A stretch of 64,000 nucleotides of DNA from an uncultured Gemmatimonadota bacterium (lineage in GTDB: Bacteria; Latescibacterota; UBA2968; UBA8231): positions 47,977 through 111,976 of the forward strand of contig CAITNQ010000424.1 in NCBI GenBank assembly GCA_903893785.1. Direction: 5' to 3'. Below the pieces are notes generated by a model. That model made no database searches. It was not told the origin of the DNA and worked only from the letters and a program-made list of their open reading frames with translations. A program made the position numbers and the translations under genes. Of this stretch, positions 23,414-31,796 are shown piece after piece. Numbering within the stretch: position 1 is the stretch's first letter; each line of letters starts with the position of its first letter.

Positions 23414-26086
23414 ATGCGTAGACTGTGCGTGGTGATGCTCTGCTCGTTGTTGCTGGCGTCGACCCAAGAGGTCGGGGCAGCGGTCAAGCGCTGGCGGATG
23501 GGCGACGGCGCCCAGGCCTGGAACCTCACCCCGGTCACCGGACGCCTGTCGTGGGGCCGAGGTTGGGCCTGCGAGATCCTTGCCGACGACGACGGCGACG
23601 GCAAGGTCGACGAGGATCCGGTGGAGTTGGTCGACAATGACGACGACGGCCTGGTCAACGAGGACCCCCCCGAAGCGCAGATCGACAATGACAACGACGG
23701 GCTGCTCAATGAGGACCCCGTCGATAACCGTGACAATGACGGGGACGGCCGCATCGACGAGGATCCGGTCGAGGCTTTCGACAACGATTTTGATGGACTT
23801 GTCAACGAGGATGGCCCCGAGGCGCAAATCGACAACGACGGCGATGGCCGCATTAGCGAGGACGGCCGGTTCTCGAACTTGGACGACGATTACGACGGCA
23901 AACAGAACGAAGATCCCGTCAATGGCCTGGACGATGACGGCGACGGCCTGGTCGACGAGGACCCGCCCTTGCCCGCGGAGGGCGGGACGGCTGCGGTGAC
24001 CAACTGGCTGTCGCCAATCAAACTGGATCCCATGCGTAACGTCATGTACGAACTCAACCAGCGCTATCTGCTGGGCGAGTTCGGCGGCAAGGTTCCGGGC
24101 AAGGACATCCAGAAGCCATACATGCTCGTTCCCAGTGAGAAGGGTTACCGCAACGAGATCGCTGACCCGATCAACGCCATGCGCTTCTCCTTCTACGCGC
24201 TGGTTGACCGCGTCAGTTACGGCCCCATGGTCGACGGCAACATCATGACGGCCTTCGGCTCCTCGGAAAACAACTGGAGCCTGTGCGCCAACCTGATGGG
24301 TATGTTCCGCATGGAGCGGGTGGTCTTCCGCCCGCGTCCGACCCTGCCTGGGTCGACCATGCAGAACTATATCATCTATTATGGCGACGACACCAATATC
24401 AACCCGGCGATCGAGATGATCGACGCCCCCAAGGTGATGTTCCCGGCCGTGTACGGCCAGGCCAACCCGTCGGTCCACGACGACCGACTCAAGGAACCGG
24501 TGTTGGCTGGCCGCATCGACATCGTCACACTGAACCTGGGTTACGGGTTGGGGCGGCGCGAGGAGATCGCCGAGGGGGCCTTCTACGGCACGGGCTATCC
24601 TGAGGATGCCTCGTACACGTCGGAGATCCTCGACCTGGGGCCCACGACGCCCCGCGTGCGACGCTATAGCCGCGAGATCGAGCAGTTCTCGGCCTCGGAG
24701 GCCAGCGCGTTCGCCAACGAGTTCAAAGATGTAGCCGGCAACCCCGTCAACTGGGGCAAGGTGCATTGGAAGGGCCGGCGCGTGGGTCAAGGGGGCGACG
24801 TGCGCATCCAGTTCCGCACGGGCAACTCGCTGGACACGCACGTGTACGCACGCCGGTTGGGACCTGGTCTGGTCGATACGCGCGACGCCGCCGGCAAGAC
24901 CCTGGACCTGTTTACCTGGGTGAAGCTGTCCGATGGTCGTGTCCCGGAGAAGGAGCTCGAATACAACGAACTCAACGCCGGAATTGGTGCCGACGGCGAA
25001 CTTGGGTGGAGCTACTGGTCAGCCCCCATGTCCTTCGACGAGGGGCTCATCGACGAGACCCAACCCCGTGAGCGCTGGAATGAGCAGGGCGTGCAGCTGC
25101 CGATCCCCGGCGGTACTCGCTACCTGCAGATGCGGGTGTTCTTCGACAACACCGAAGACAGCGCCTGCATGATCGACTACATCGAGTTCGAATACGACGC
25201 GCCCCTGGTCTCCGGTGGGGTCCTGGCAGAGGTTTTCCCGGCCGAAGTGCCCCTGGGTGAACCAGTGCAGTTCCGTTACTTCCTGCGGCCCCAGTTTGTC
25301 ACGGGTGAGAAGACTGAGTTTAACCGCATTGAGATTGACGTGCCGGCCGCTGACACTCGGATCGATACGCTGATGTTTGATGGTCGCCCCTGGGTTGAGG
25401 TACCTGGTGCAGGTACTGCGGCCGACCCATTGGCGGCCACTGTCACCAAGCGCCTAGCGCTCACCGCCGGCTCCACGGATTCCATCGGCCAGTTCGCTCA
25501 GGCAGTGGTCGTCGACTCGGTCACAGGTGACAGCAAGCTGCTGATCAAGCTCGCACCGTTCGGCGCCCGCCACTTCCGGTTTGGCGAGGAATTCGAAATC
25601 TCGCTCAACTCGCGTCTTTTCCGCGGCGCCAAGCAGTTCAGCAGCGTGGTGTGGAACGACCAGATCGCAAGCCGGGCGACAATGATCCCGCAGCCGACGC
25701 AGGCAGGTGACGTCACGCCGGAGGTCGCCACCGATGGCGTGCTGGTAGTGGCCAAGAAGATCGGCAAGATGGTCCGCTCGGCGCAGGTCGCGCCGAACCC
25801 CTTTACCCCGAACGGGGACACCCACAACGACAAGGTTCACTTCAGCTTCGACCTGTTCCTGGTGCTCGATCGAGTAGACGCCAAGCTGCGCATCTTCGAC
25901 CTAGGCGGACACCAACTGCACGAGATCAGCACCGCCGCCAACAGCGCGGGCAAGATCGACATCGAGTGGGATGGTCGTGACAGCGGTGGAAATCTACTCC
26001 CGCCTGGGACATACCTGTATCGCCTCGAGGTAGACAGCGACGGCAGCGACAGCCAGCAGACAGGGACGCTGGCGATCGCCTACTGA
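23414..26086 (+). CDS. Large surface protein with eight Asp-rich repeats and a FlgD-Ig tail
   Basis: The ATG at 23414 has GGAGG six bases before it, giving 890 residues. After a signal peptide (ending near VGAA) come eight Asp-rich units of 16-17 residues of the form DNDGDGxxxEDPxE. They resemble thrombospondin type 3 or dockerin calcium loops. The large middle part is beta-rich and contains GWSYWSAPM, RYLQMRVFF and IDYIEFEYDAP segments also seen in the proteins at 37233-40553 and 40587-43070. The last ~95 residues form a FlgD-Ig/CHU_C-like domain (PNPFTPNGDTHNDK, LRIFDLGG, WDGRDSGGNLLPPGTYLYRLEV), ending in AIAY. It is probably exported to the cell surface; the binding target is unknown. Confidence 0.85.
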   Translation: MRRLCVVMLCSLLLASTQEVGAAVKRWRMGDGAQAWNLTPVTGRLSWGRGWACEILADDDGDGKVDEDPVELVDNDDDGLVNEDPPEAQIDNDNDGLLNEDPVDNRDNDGDGRIDEDPVEAFDNDFDGLVNEDGPEAQIDNDGDGRISEDGRFSNLDDDYDGKQNEDPVNGLDDDGDGLVDEDPPLPAEGGTAAVTNWLSPIKLDPMRNVMYELNQRYLLGEFGGKVPGKDIQKPYMLVPSEKGYRNEIADPINAMRFSFYALVDRVSYGPMVDGNIMTAFGSSENNWSLCANLMGMFRMERVVFRPRPTLPGSTMQNYIIYYGDDTNINPAIEMIDAPKVMFPAVYGQANPSVHDDRLKEPVLAGRIDIVTLNLGYGLGRREEIAEGAFYGTGYPEDASYTSEILDLGPTTPRVRRYSREIEQFSASEASAFANEFKDVAGNPVNWGKVHWKGRRVGQGGDVRIQFRTGNSLDTHVYARRLGPGLVDTRDAAGKTLDLFTWVKLSDGRVPEKELEYNELNAGIGADGELGWSYWSAPMSFDEGLIDETQPRERWNEQGVQLPIPGGTRYLQMRVFFDNTEDSACMIDYIEFEYDAPLVSGGVLAEVFPAEVPLGEPVQFRYFLRPQFVTGEKTEFNRIEIDVPAADTRIDTLMFDGRPWVEVPGAGTAADPLAATVTKRLALTAGSTDSIGQFAQAVVVDSVTGDSKLLIKLAPFGARHFRFGEEFEISLNSRLFRGAKQFSSVVWNDQIASRATMIPQPTQAGDVTPEVATDGVLVVAKKIGKMVRSAQVAPNPFTPNGDTHNDKVHFSFDLFLVLDRVDAKLRIFDLGGHQLHEISTAANSAGKIDIEWDGRDSGGNLLPPGTYLYRLEVDSDGSDSQQTGTLAIAY
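23585..23968 (+). repeat. Eight tandem ~48-base units coding Asp-rich calcium-type loops
   Basis: The coding sequence repeats the pattern Asp-x-Asp-x-Asp-Gly-x-x-x-Glu-Asp about every 16 codons, eight times. The units are diverged at DNA level, so this is a protein repeat rather than a recent DNA amplification. The acidic side chains at positions 1, 3 and 5 suit calcium binding. Confidence 0.85.
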
Positions 26087-26103
26087 CACGCGGACTTGCC
26101 ACC

Positions 26104-26136
26104 TCGCCCCACCGCGCGGCACGCTCGGTGGGGCGA
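26104..26136 (+). terminator. Intrinsic terminator after the Asp-repeat surface protein
   Basis: An 11-base-pair perfect stem (TCGCCCCACCG/CGGTGGGGCGA) with an 11-base loop is followed by TCTGTGTTTGG. It lies 18 bases after the stop codon. The T run is imperfect, so some read-through into the TPR lipoprotein gene is possible. Confidence 0.7.
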
Positions 26137-26188
26137 TCTGTGTTTGGTAGTCCGGTCTGCGAAGCAGCCTCAACCGTAGGTGGGCACC

Positions 26189-27748
26189 GTGCTGACACGA
26201 ACACGCCAAAGGCGTCCAGGAACCTTCCTGCGCGCTGTGTGCACAGCGGGGTTCACACTGTGGTTGTCGGCGTGCGATCGGGCGCCCAGATCGGCCGCGC
26301 AGACCGCAGCCGACAGGTTCATCTCTATTGGTGATGCGGCGCTCTCACGCCACGACTACCTGGAGGCACTGGCGGCTTACGACTCAGCGGCGACGACTGC
26401 CCCCAACTACGCTCTCGGACACCTGGGCAGGGCCAACGTCCTGGCCCGTTTGGGGCAGTTGCCGGCGGCGGCGGCGGCCTACGAGCGCTGTGTGTCGCTC
26501 TCCCCGGACCTGCCGTCGGCCAGACACAACCTGAGTCTGGTGTACGCTGATTTGGGCAGGCTGCCTGAGGCAACCGCGATCCTCGAGCGCGAAGCGGCCG
26601 GCGATCGTCCCGATGTCACTTCGCTGCAGACACTGGCACTCCTGTACCTGCGGCAGGGCGCCTATGACAAGGCCGAGCGGGTGCTCCGCCGCGGCCTGGA
26701 GATCGCCCCCAACGGCGCGACCACCCACAGGATGCTCGGCGGGCTGCTGACGCGACGGGGTAGCTATGCCGAAGCGGAAACGGCGCTGCGCCGGGCAACG
26801 GAACTCGATTCGAGCCAAGCCGAGGGCTGGCGGCAACTCGGCCTGCTCTACACCCAGTGCGGCCGGCCGACCCTGGCGGTCAACGCGCTGCGCACGGCAG
26901 TGCGCCTGGAGCCGGAGAGTACCGAGACGGTCTTCAACCTGTCAACGGCGTTGGTGGCCGCCGGCCAGCAGGCGGAAGCCCAAGCAGTCCTGGACCGCTT
27001 CAAGGCCATGAGCACCGTGGACGCAGCCATCGCCCAGCGCCGCCGCCAGCTCGACGAAGACCCGGCTAGCACGCCGGCGCGCCTGGCTCTGGCCGACGAG
27101 TTGCTCGCTGCCGGCCGCCAGCAACAGGCCATCGACCAACTCAAACTGGCCGTGGCGAATGACCCGGGCTCGCTCATTGCGCGGCTGCGCCTGGGATCAT
27201 GGGCGCAGGCGCAGGGCGACACGAGTACCGCCGCAGCAGCGATGCGTGGGGCCCTGGTGTCCTGCCCCAACGACCCAGAGATCTACCGCGCCTATTTCGC
27301 CTTGGGTTACCTTGACCTGACGGCCGGACGTCTGCCTCAGGCCATCGCCCGTCTGGAGGAGACGCTCCGACGTCGACCCGACTTCGCCGATGGATGGAAC
27401 AACCTGGGCAACGCTCGCGCGGCCGCCGGCGACCTGCGCCGGGCCCAGGAGGCGTTTGAGAAAGCGGCGGAACTCGGCCCAGATCGTGCTGACGTGCGCC
27501 TCAATCTGGGCCTGGTCCGCGCGAGCCAGGGCGATCTGGCGGGCGCGATCAACTGGTACCAACAGGCAGTTCGGGCGAACCCCAGCCTGGTAGCAGCGCG
27601 CCTTGCCCTCGCTCGCGCCAGCGAGCAGGCCGGACAGCGCGCCGTGGCCGGCGACCAATACCGCGCCCTGCTGTCCATCCGCGACCTATCGGCTGAAGGT
27701 GCAGCCGAGGCACGCGCAGCGCTCAAACGGCTGGCGGCACCGCGTTAG
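26189..27748 (+). CDS. TPR lipoprotein
   Basis: The GTG at 26189 is chosen because AGGTGG lies six bases upstream; a GTG three codons earlier is also open. The product of about 519 residues has a lipoprotein signal ending in the lipobox LSAC. A nearly continuous TPR array follows, with units such as YLEALAAYDSAATTAPNYAL, YDKAERVLRRGLEIAPNGA and ADGWNNLGNARAAAGDLRRA. It should sit in the periplasm or at the outer membrane. It is followed after 64 bases by the FG-GAP/UnbV gene. TPR and CRTAC1-like genes are often paired in candidate phyla, which suggests a joint but undefined role. Confidence 0.85.
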   Translation: MLTRTRQRRPGTFLRAVCTAGFTLWLSACDRAPRSAAQTAADRFISIGDAALSRHDYLEALAAYDSAATTAPNYALGHLGRANVLARLGQLPAAAAAYERCVSLSPDLPSARHNLSLVYADLGRLPEATAILEREAAGDRPDVTSLQTLALLYLRQGAYDKAERVLRRGLEIAPNGATTHRMLGGLLTRRGSYAEAETALRRATELDSSQAEGWRQLGLLYTQCGRPTLAVNALRTAVRLEPESTETVFNLSTALVAAGQQAEAQAVLDRFKAMSTVDAAIAQRRRQLDEDPASTPARLALADELLAAGRQQQAIDQLKLAVANDPGSLIARLRLGSWAQAQGDTSTAAAAMRGALVSCPNDPEIYRAYFALGYLDLTAGRLPQAIARLEETLRRRPDFADGWNNLGNARAAAGDLRRAQEAFEKAAELGPDRADVRLNLGLVRASQGDLAGAINWYQQAVRANPSLVAARLALARASEQAGQRAVAGDQYRALLSIRDLSAEGAAEARAALKRLAAPR

Positions 27749-27812
27749 GAGATCCGCCCGGCCGGATTGGGGCACGGCCCGCCGCGCGCCCATCTTCCCG
27801 GAGAAGGCTTAC

Positions 27813-29594
27813 ATGGTGTTTCGGTCACCACGCCCGATTATCCGCTGCGCTTGGCTGTGCGTCGTCCTGGCGGCGTCCGGGTGCTCGGACAGGGGCAGCC
27901 AACGCACGCAGGCCCCCAGCGCAGCAGCCTCCGTACGCGGCGCGCCGTCCAGCCCGGTGCAGTTCGTGGAGTGCGCGGTGGCGTCAGGCCTCGCGTTCCA
28001 GCACACCAATGGCGGCAGCCCGCGCAAGCTGTTCCCGGAAACGATGACAGGCGGCGTCATGTTTTGGGATTACAACGGCGACGGCCACCTCGACGCGTAT
28101 TTCACCAACGGCAAGTGGCTGGCGTCGCCTGACACGACGGTGCATCCGACAGATGCGCTCTTCGCCAACCAGGGAGACGGCACCTTCCGCGACGTAACCC
28201 TGCGAGCCGGGGTAGCCGACACATCCTACACCAACGGGTGTGTTGCCGGCGACTACGACAACGACGGCGACCCGGACCTGTACCTGGCCAACTTCGGGCC
28301 CAACGTATTGTACCGGAACGAAGGCGATGGCTTGTTCACTGACCAGACCCGAACCGCAGGTTTGAGAGACCCGCGCTGGAGCACTAGCTGCGCCTTCTTC
28401 GACTATGATCGCGATGGCGACTTGGATCTGTACGTCACGAACTATGTCGAGTATGACCTGGCAAAGGCGGACCAGGCCGCGATGCCCTATGTCCAGAACC
28501 CGTCGACGTACAAGGGATCAACCAAAGGTTACCCGCACCCGGCCAACTTCCCGCCGGCGCCGGATGCCCTGATGCGCAATGAAGGCAATGGTCGATTCGT
28601 TGATGTGACGCAGCAGGTCGGCATGGCTGGACCGCCGGGCAATGGCCTGGGCGTGTTGGCCGCCGACTTCAGCGGTGATGGCTGGCCGGACGTATACGTG
28701 GCGAATGACGCCGAACCGAACTTCCTCTTCCTCAGTAACGGCGACGGCACATTCCGCGAGGTTGGCGAAATCTCTGGCACGGCGTACGGACAGGATGGAC
28801 AGCGGGAAGCCAGTATGGGCGTGGACGCGGGCGACTATGACCTCGATGGCGACCTGGATCTGACCGTGATCAATTTCCAGGGCGAACCGAACGAGCTGTA
28901 CCAGAACGAAGGGAAAGGTTTCTTCAGCAACCAGACGTACCCCTCGGGACTGGGTCTGATCACCCTTTCTGCCCTGGGTTTCGGCACCAATTTCCTTGAC
29001 TACGACAATGATACGCGCCTGGACCTGTTCGTCGCCAACGGACACGTACTCGACAATGTCGAGCTCTTCGACCAGTCGACCACTTACGCGCAGCGCAATT
29101 TCCTTCTCCGCAACCAAGGGCCGAACGCGTACGGGAACTTCACGTTTGAGGAGGTCGGCCGCAGCGGCGGACCGGGTATGGACCTGGTTCGTGTTGGGCG
29201 GGGAACGGCAGTCGGTGACTACGACAACGACGGTGATCTCGACATTCTGGTATCCAACTTGGGCCAGCAGGCTAGCCTGCTGCGCAACGACGGGGGCAAT
29301 GCAAACCACTGGCTTCAGGCGCGCCTGGTAGGCCGACGCAGCAACCGCGATGCGGTGGGTGCCTGGGTGACCGCACGGACGGATTCGGTCGCCCAGGTGC
29401 AGCAGGTGATCGCCGGGCGCAGTTACCTGTCGCAGAGCGACCTGCGGCTCCACTTCGGATTGGGTACGCGAACGCGCGTGGATCGCCTGGAGGTCCGCTG
29501 GCCGAGCGGGCAGGTGGACACGTACGCGGACGTGGCGGCCGACCAGCTAGTCGTGCTGGAGGAAGGCCAAGCGCTGCGCCGTGGAGTCCGTTGA
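27813..29594 (+). CDS. FG-GAP/VCBS-repeat lipoprotein with ASPIC/UnbV domain (CRTAC1-like)
   Basis: The ATG at 27813 has GGAGAAGG five bases before it. The 593-residue product has a lipoprotein signal with lipobox AASGC. About seven FG-GAP blades follow, each with a calcium loop such as DYNGDGHLD, DYDNDGDPDLYLANFG, DYDRDGDLDLYV, DFSGDGWPDVYVAN and DYDNDGDLDILV. The C-terminus has the UnbV pattern (NRDAVGAWVTA, GRSYLSQSDLRLHFGLG, LEVRWPSGQVD). It should fold as an integrin-like beta-propeller on the cell surface. It probably forms an operon with the TPR lipoprotein. The ligand is unknown. Confidence 0.92.
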   Translation: MVFRSPRPIIRCAWLCVVLAASGCSDRGSQRTQAPSAAASVRGAPSSPVQFVECAVASGLAFQHTNGGSPRKLFPETMTGGVMFWDYNGDGHLDAYFTNGKWLASPDTTVHPTDALFANQGDGTFRDVTLRAGVADTSYTNGCVAGDYDNDGDPDLYLANFGPNVLYRNEGDGLFTDQTRTAGLRDPRWSTSCAFFDYDRDGDLDLYVTNYVEYDLAKADQAAMPYVQNPSTYKGSTKGYPHPANFPPAPDALMRNEGNGRFVDVTQQVGMAGPPGNGLGVLAADFSGDGWPDVYVANDAEPNFLFLSNGDGTFREVGEISGTAYGQDGQREASMGVDAGDYDLDGDLDLTVINFQGEPNELYQNEGKGFFSNQTYPSGLGLITLSALGFGTNFLDYDNDTRLDLFVANGHVLDNVELFDQSTTYAQRNFLLRNQGPNAYGNFTFEEVGRSGGPGMDLVRVGRGTAVGDYDNDGDLDILVSNLGQQASLLRNDGGNANHWLQARLVGRRSNRDAVGAWVTARTDSVAQVQQVIAGRSYLSQSDLRLHFGLGTRTRVDRLEVRWPSGQVDTYADVAADQLVVLEEGQALRRGVR

Positions 29595-29619
29595 AGGCGG
29601 TCCCGCAGCCCGGTGGGAA

Positions 29620-29636
29620 GATCCTGCCTACGGGGG
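29620..29636 (-). repeat. Second copy of the GGCAGGATYTTCCCRCC 3' motif
   Basis: On the minus strand GGCAGGATCTTCCCACC lies 64-80 bases downstream of the SGNH-hydrolase stop, just after a small CGGGG/CCCCG hairpin. The related GGCAGGATTTTCCCGCC lies at the same distance after the polysaccharide operon (1804-1822). Confidence 0.45.
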
Positions 29637-29699
29637 TGTCCCCGGCCGCACCGTGGGCGTCCCCGCGGCGCCTCCGGCGACATCGCGGCACAGATCCCG

Positions 29700-31793
29700 T
29701 CACCGCGCGGGGCCCTTCTCGTGCCGTTGGAGATGGGCGATCAGGAACCGCCCATATTCCTGTTGGCGCGTTTCGTAACTCACCTCTTCGACCCAATGGC
29801 ACGCCTCATCCCACCTGCCCACCTGGGCCAACTCCTCGCTGAGCAGGGCCAAAAGGTCAAACGCGAAGGTCCTGCGGATCCCCGGGTCGCGAGCGGCTTC
29901 CTGAAGAAGCCTGACCGCTGCTTCGTGGTTGGTGGCCAGGTGCTCCCGGTACCCGCGCAGGAAACTGAGCAGGAATGGGTCAAGATCGGGGGCCAGAGCG
30001 AGCAGCTCCAGACGCTCCGCCATGGCGTCAAGTTGGGCCGCGTCCTCCTCTCGGGGTACGCCATCGAGCAGCTCACCGCAGCGCGCCCACCGCAGGCGCG
30101 CCCATACATCCGACCAGATGGTGTATGGCTCTTCGAGGCTGGCAGCATCGTAGTACGGGCGGGCCAAGTCAAACCTGCCGTCGGCGAAAAGCTGGTCGGC
30201 AACATTGAGCACCAGCAGGTCAGGCCCTTTCGCTGACCGCCAACGTTCCACGCCCCGTTTCTCTCCGGGCACCAGCACCTTCCAAAGGGAGTCGGCCTGT
30301 ACGCGCAGCTGCTGGAGCCGCTCCTGATTCCCCTGGTCCATGGGCGGCTCCGACAGCAACCCGGCCATCGAGTGGCACACCGCCAACTGCTCAACCGGCA
30401 GGTCGCCGAGCCGGCGTCGGTATTCCTCGTCGCTGGCCAACCGGTCGCGCTGCGCTGCTGAGACCGCCACCGGCCCCACGAGGTCGGCCATGGCCTTGAC
30501 GACGGCGCGAGCCAGCAACGCCTCGCCGGCCGTGGACGGGTGCACGTGGTCGTCCATGAGTTCCCAACCGACCCCGGCAGCGGGCGCAACCGAATGGAAT
30601 GCGAGATCCACGTCGGCCAGCACGCCCCCCTCGATCCGCGCTACCTCACCGATGACGGCGTTGGCGCCGTCAGTGGCCCGGAAGGGACGGGGGTCCAGAT
30701 CCCTGGCTTTGGCGTAGGCTTCGTGGGCAGCGCCGCCCTGCCCCAGTGCCTCCAGCGCTCTGGCCTCAAGGAAAACAACAGAGGCCCGCTCAGGCTGCAG
30801 GCTGCGAGCGCGCCGCGCCGCCTCCAGGGCTGCCGACCACGAACCGGAAGCCACATCGCGCTTCGCTGCCGCCAGGGCCACCTCGTAGCCTCCGTCATTC
30901 AGAGCCAGGGATGCCCCCTCGCCGGGCGCGAAACCGCGCTCATTGCAGACGAGGTTGCACAGAATCACCGGTATGTGATGTTCGCGGCCCCAAGATGCGA
31001 TCGCGGCAAGGTTAGTGCCGAGATTCGCCAGCGCCCGACCACGTCGCTGATCTTGGGGCGGTACCCACCCCACCGACGACATGGCCTGCAGCAGCGATTG
31101 GGGCTTCGAGCTGCCAGGGCTCCAGGCGCCGTCCAGGGCGCGCGCCACCAGACCGCCCAACCGCCGGGTGACCAGGAATTGGTGCAACTCCTTGGCCAAG
31201 AGGCCGTCACCACCCATGCGCACCGAGGCTGAACCGTACACGCCGAACAGCTCGTTGTGGCCGCTGTACACAACGACCAGATCCGGCGCCAGCGCCTCGG
31301 ACGCGCGGACGGTCTCCAGCACCGGGAAGCTGGCAACCGCGGTGATCCCGGCGTTGAACACCTCCACGCGCCGGTCCGGCCACGCATCCGACAGCATGGC
31401 TTCAAGGAAGGCACCGGGGGACAATCGCCGTGGGTGGGGGAAACCCTGCACGGTTGACTCCCCGGCGAAAAGGACTCGCGTGGAACCCGCCGCGCGGGGT
31501 TCGACGAATGCCCTGGGGGTCATCTTGACTCCCCCTGGCGTAACACTGGACAGGCTTCTGGGGAAGAACCGGTTCGGGAACGCGGGGTTGATCGTCAGCA
31601 GACGCGTGCCGTCCCGGGCGCCGAGCTCGCGCACCAGGGGTTCGGGCGTGAGGCCCGGGAGCAACCCCAGGCCCCACTCGGCGGCCGCCACAATCCCCAA
31701 GCCGAACGCCAGCGCCGCCAGGCGCCCCAACCACTCCTTGCGGCGACCAACCGGCACGTCTCTCTGTGGCCCAACGCCCCACGGCGCGCTCAC
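29700..31793 (-). CDS. Membrane-anchored SGNH/GDSL hydrolase with inserted TPR-like helices
   Basis: The 697-residue product has an N-terminal transmembrane helix (residues ~24-45) and an SGNH hydrolase domain facing the periplasm. Block I is FAGESTVQGF (Ser113), block II FNAGI near 147-150 and block III SGHNE at 177-181. Block V is DHVHPS, with Asp415 and His418. Between blocks III and V an insertion around residues 300-370 looks like TPR helices (WSAALEAARRARSLQPERAS). The last ~250 residues are also helical. It could deacetylate or modify a surface glycan. It starts three bases after the parvulin gene. Confidence 0.85.
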   Translation of the reverse strand: MSAPWGVGPQRDVPVGRRKEWLGRLAALAFGLGIVAAAEWGLGLLPGLTPEPLVRELGARDGTRLLTINPAFPNRFFPRSLSSVTPGGVKMTPRAFVEPRAAGSTRVLFAGESTVQGFPHPRRLSPGAFLEAMLSDAWPDRRVEVFNAGITAVASFPVLETVRASEALAPDLVVVYSGHNELFGVYGSASVRMGGDGLLAKELHQFLVTRRLGGLVARALDGAWSPGSSKPQSLLQAMSSVGWVPPQDQRRGRALANLGTNLAAIASWGREHHIPVILCNLVCNERGFAPGEGASLALNDGGYEVALAAAKRDVASGSWSAALEAARRARSLQPERASVVFLEARALEALGQGGAAHEAYAKARDLDPRPFRATDGANAVIGEVARIEGGVLADVDLAFHSVAPAAGVGWELMDDHVHPSTAGEALLARAVVKAMADLVGPVAVSAAQRDRLASDEEYRRRLGDLPVEQLAVCHSMAGLLSEPPMDQGNQERLQQLRVQADSLWKVLVPGEKRGVERWRSAKGPDLLVLNVADQLFADGRFDLARPYYDAASLEEPYTIWSDVWARLRWARCGELLDGVPREEDAAQLDAMAERLELLALAPDLDPFLLSFLRGYREHLATNHEAAVRLLQEAARDPGIRRTFAFDLLALLSEELAQVGRWDEACHWVEEVSYETRQQEYGRFLIAHLQRHEKGPAR

Positions 31794-31796
31794 GGC

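Noticed and set aside
23015..24841. 608-residue minus-strand frame across the Asp-repeat region
   Set aside because: Its regular hydrophobic repeats (VVIVD-type) are the antisense of the Asp-rich repeats; no start site and it crosses the palindrome and promoters.
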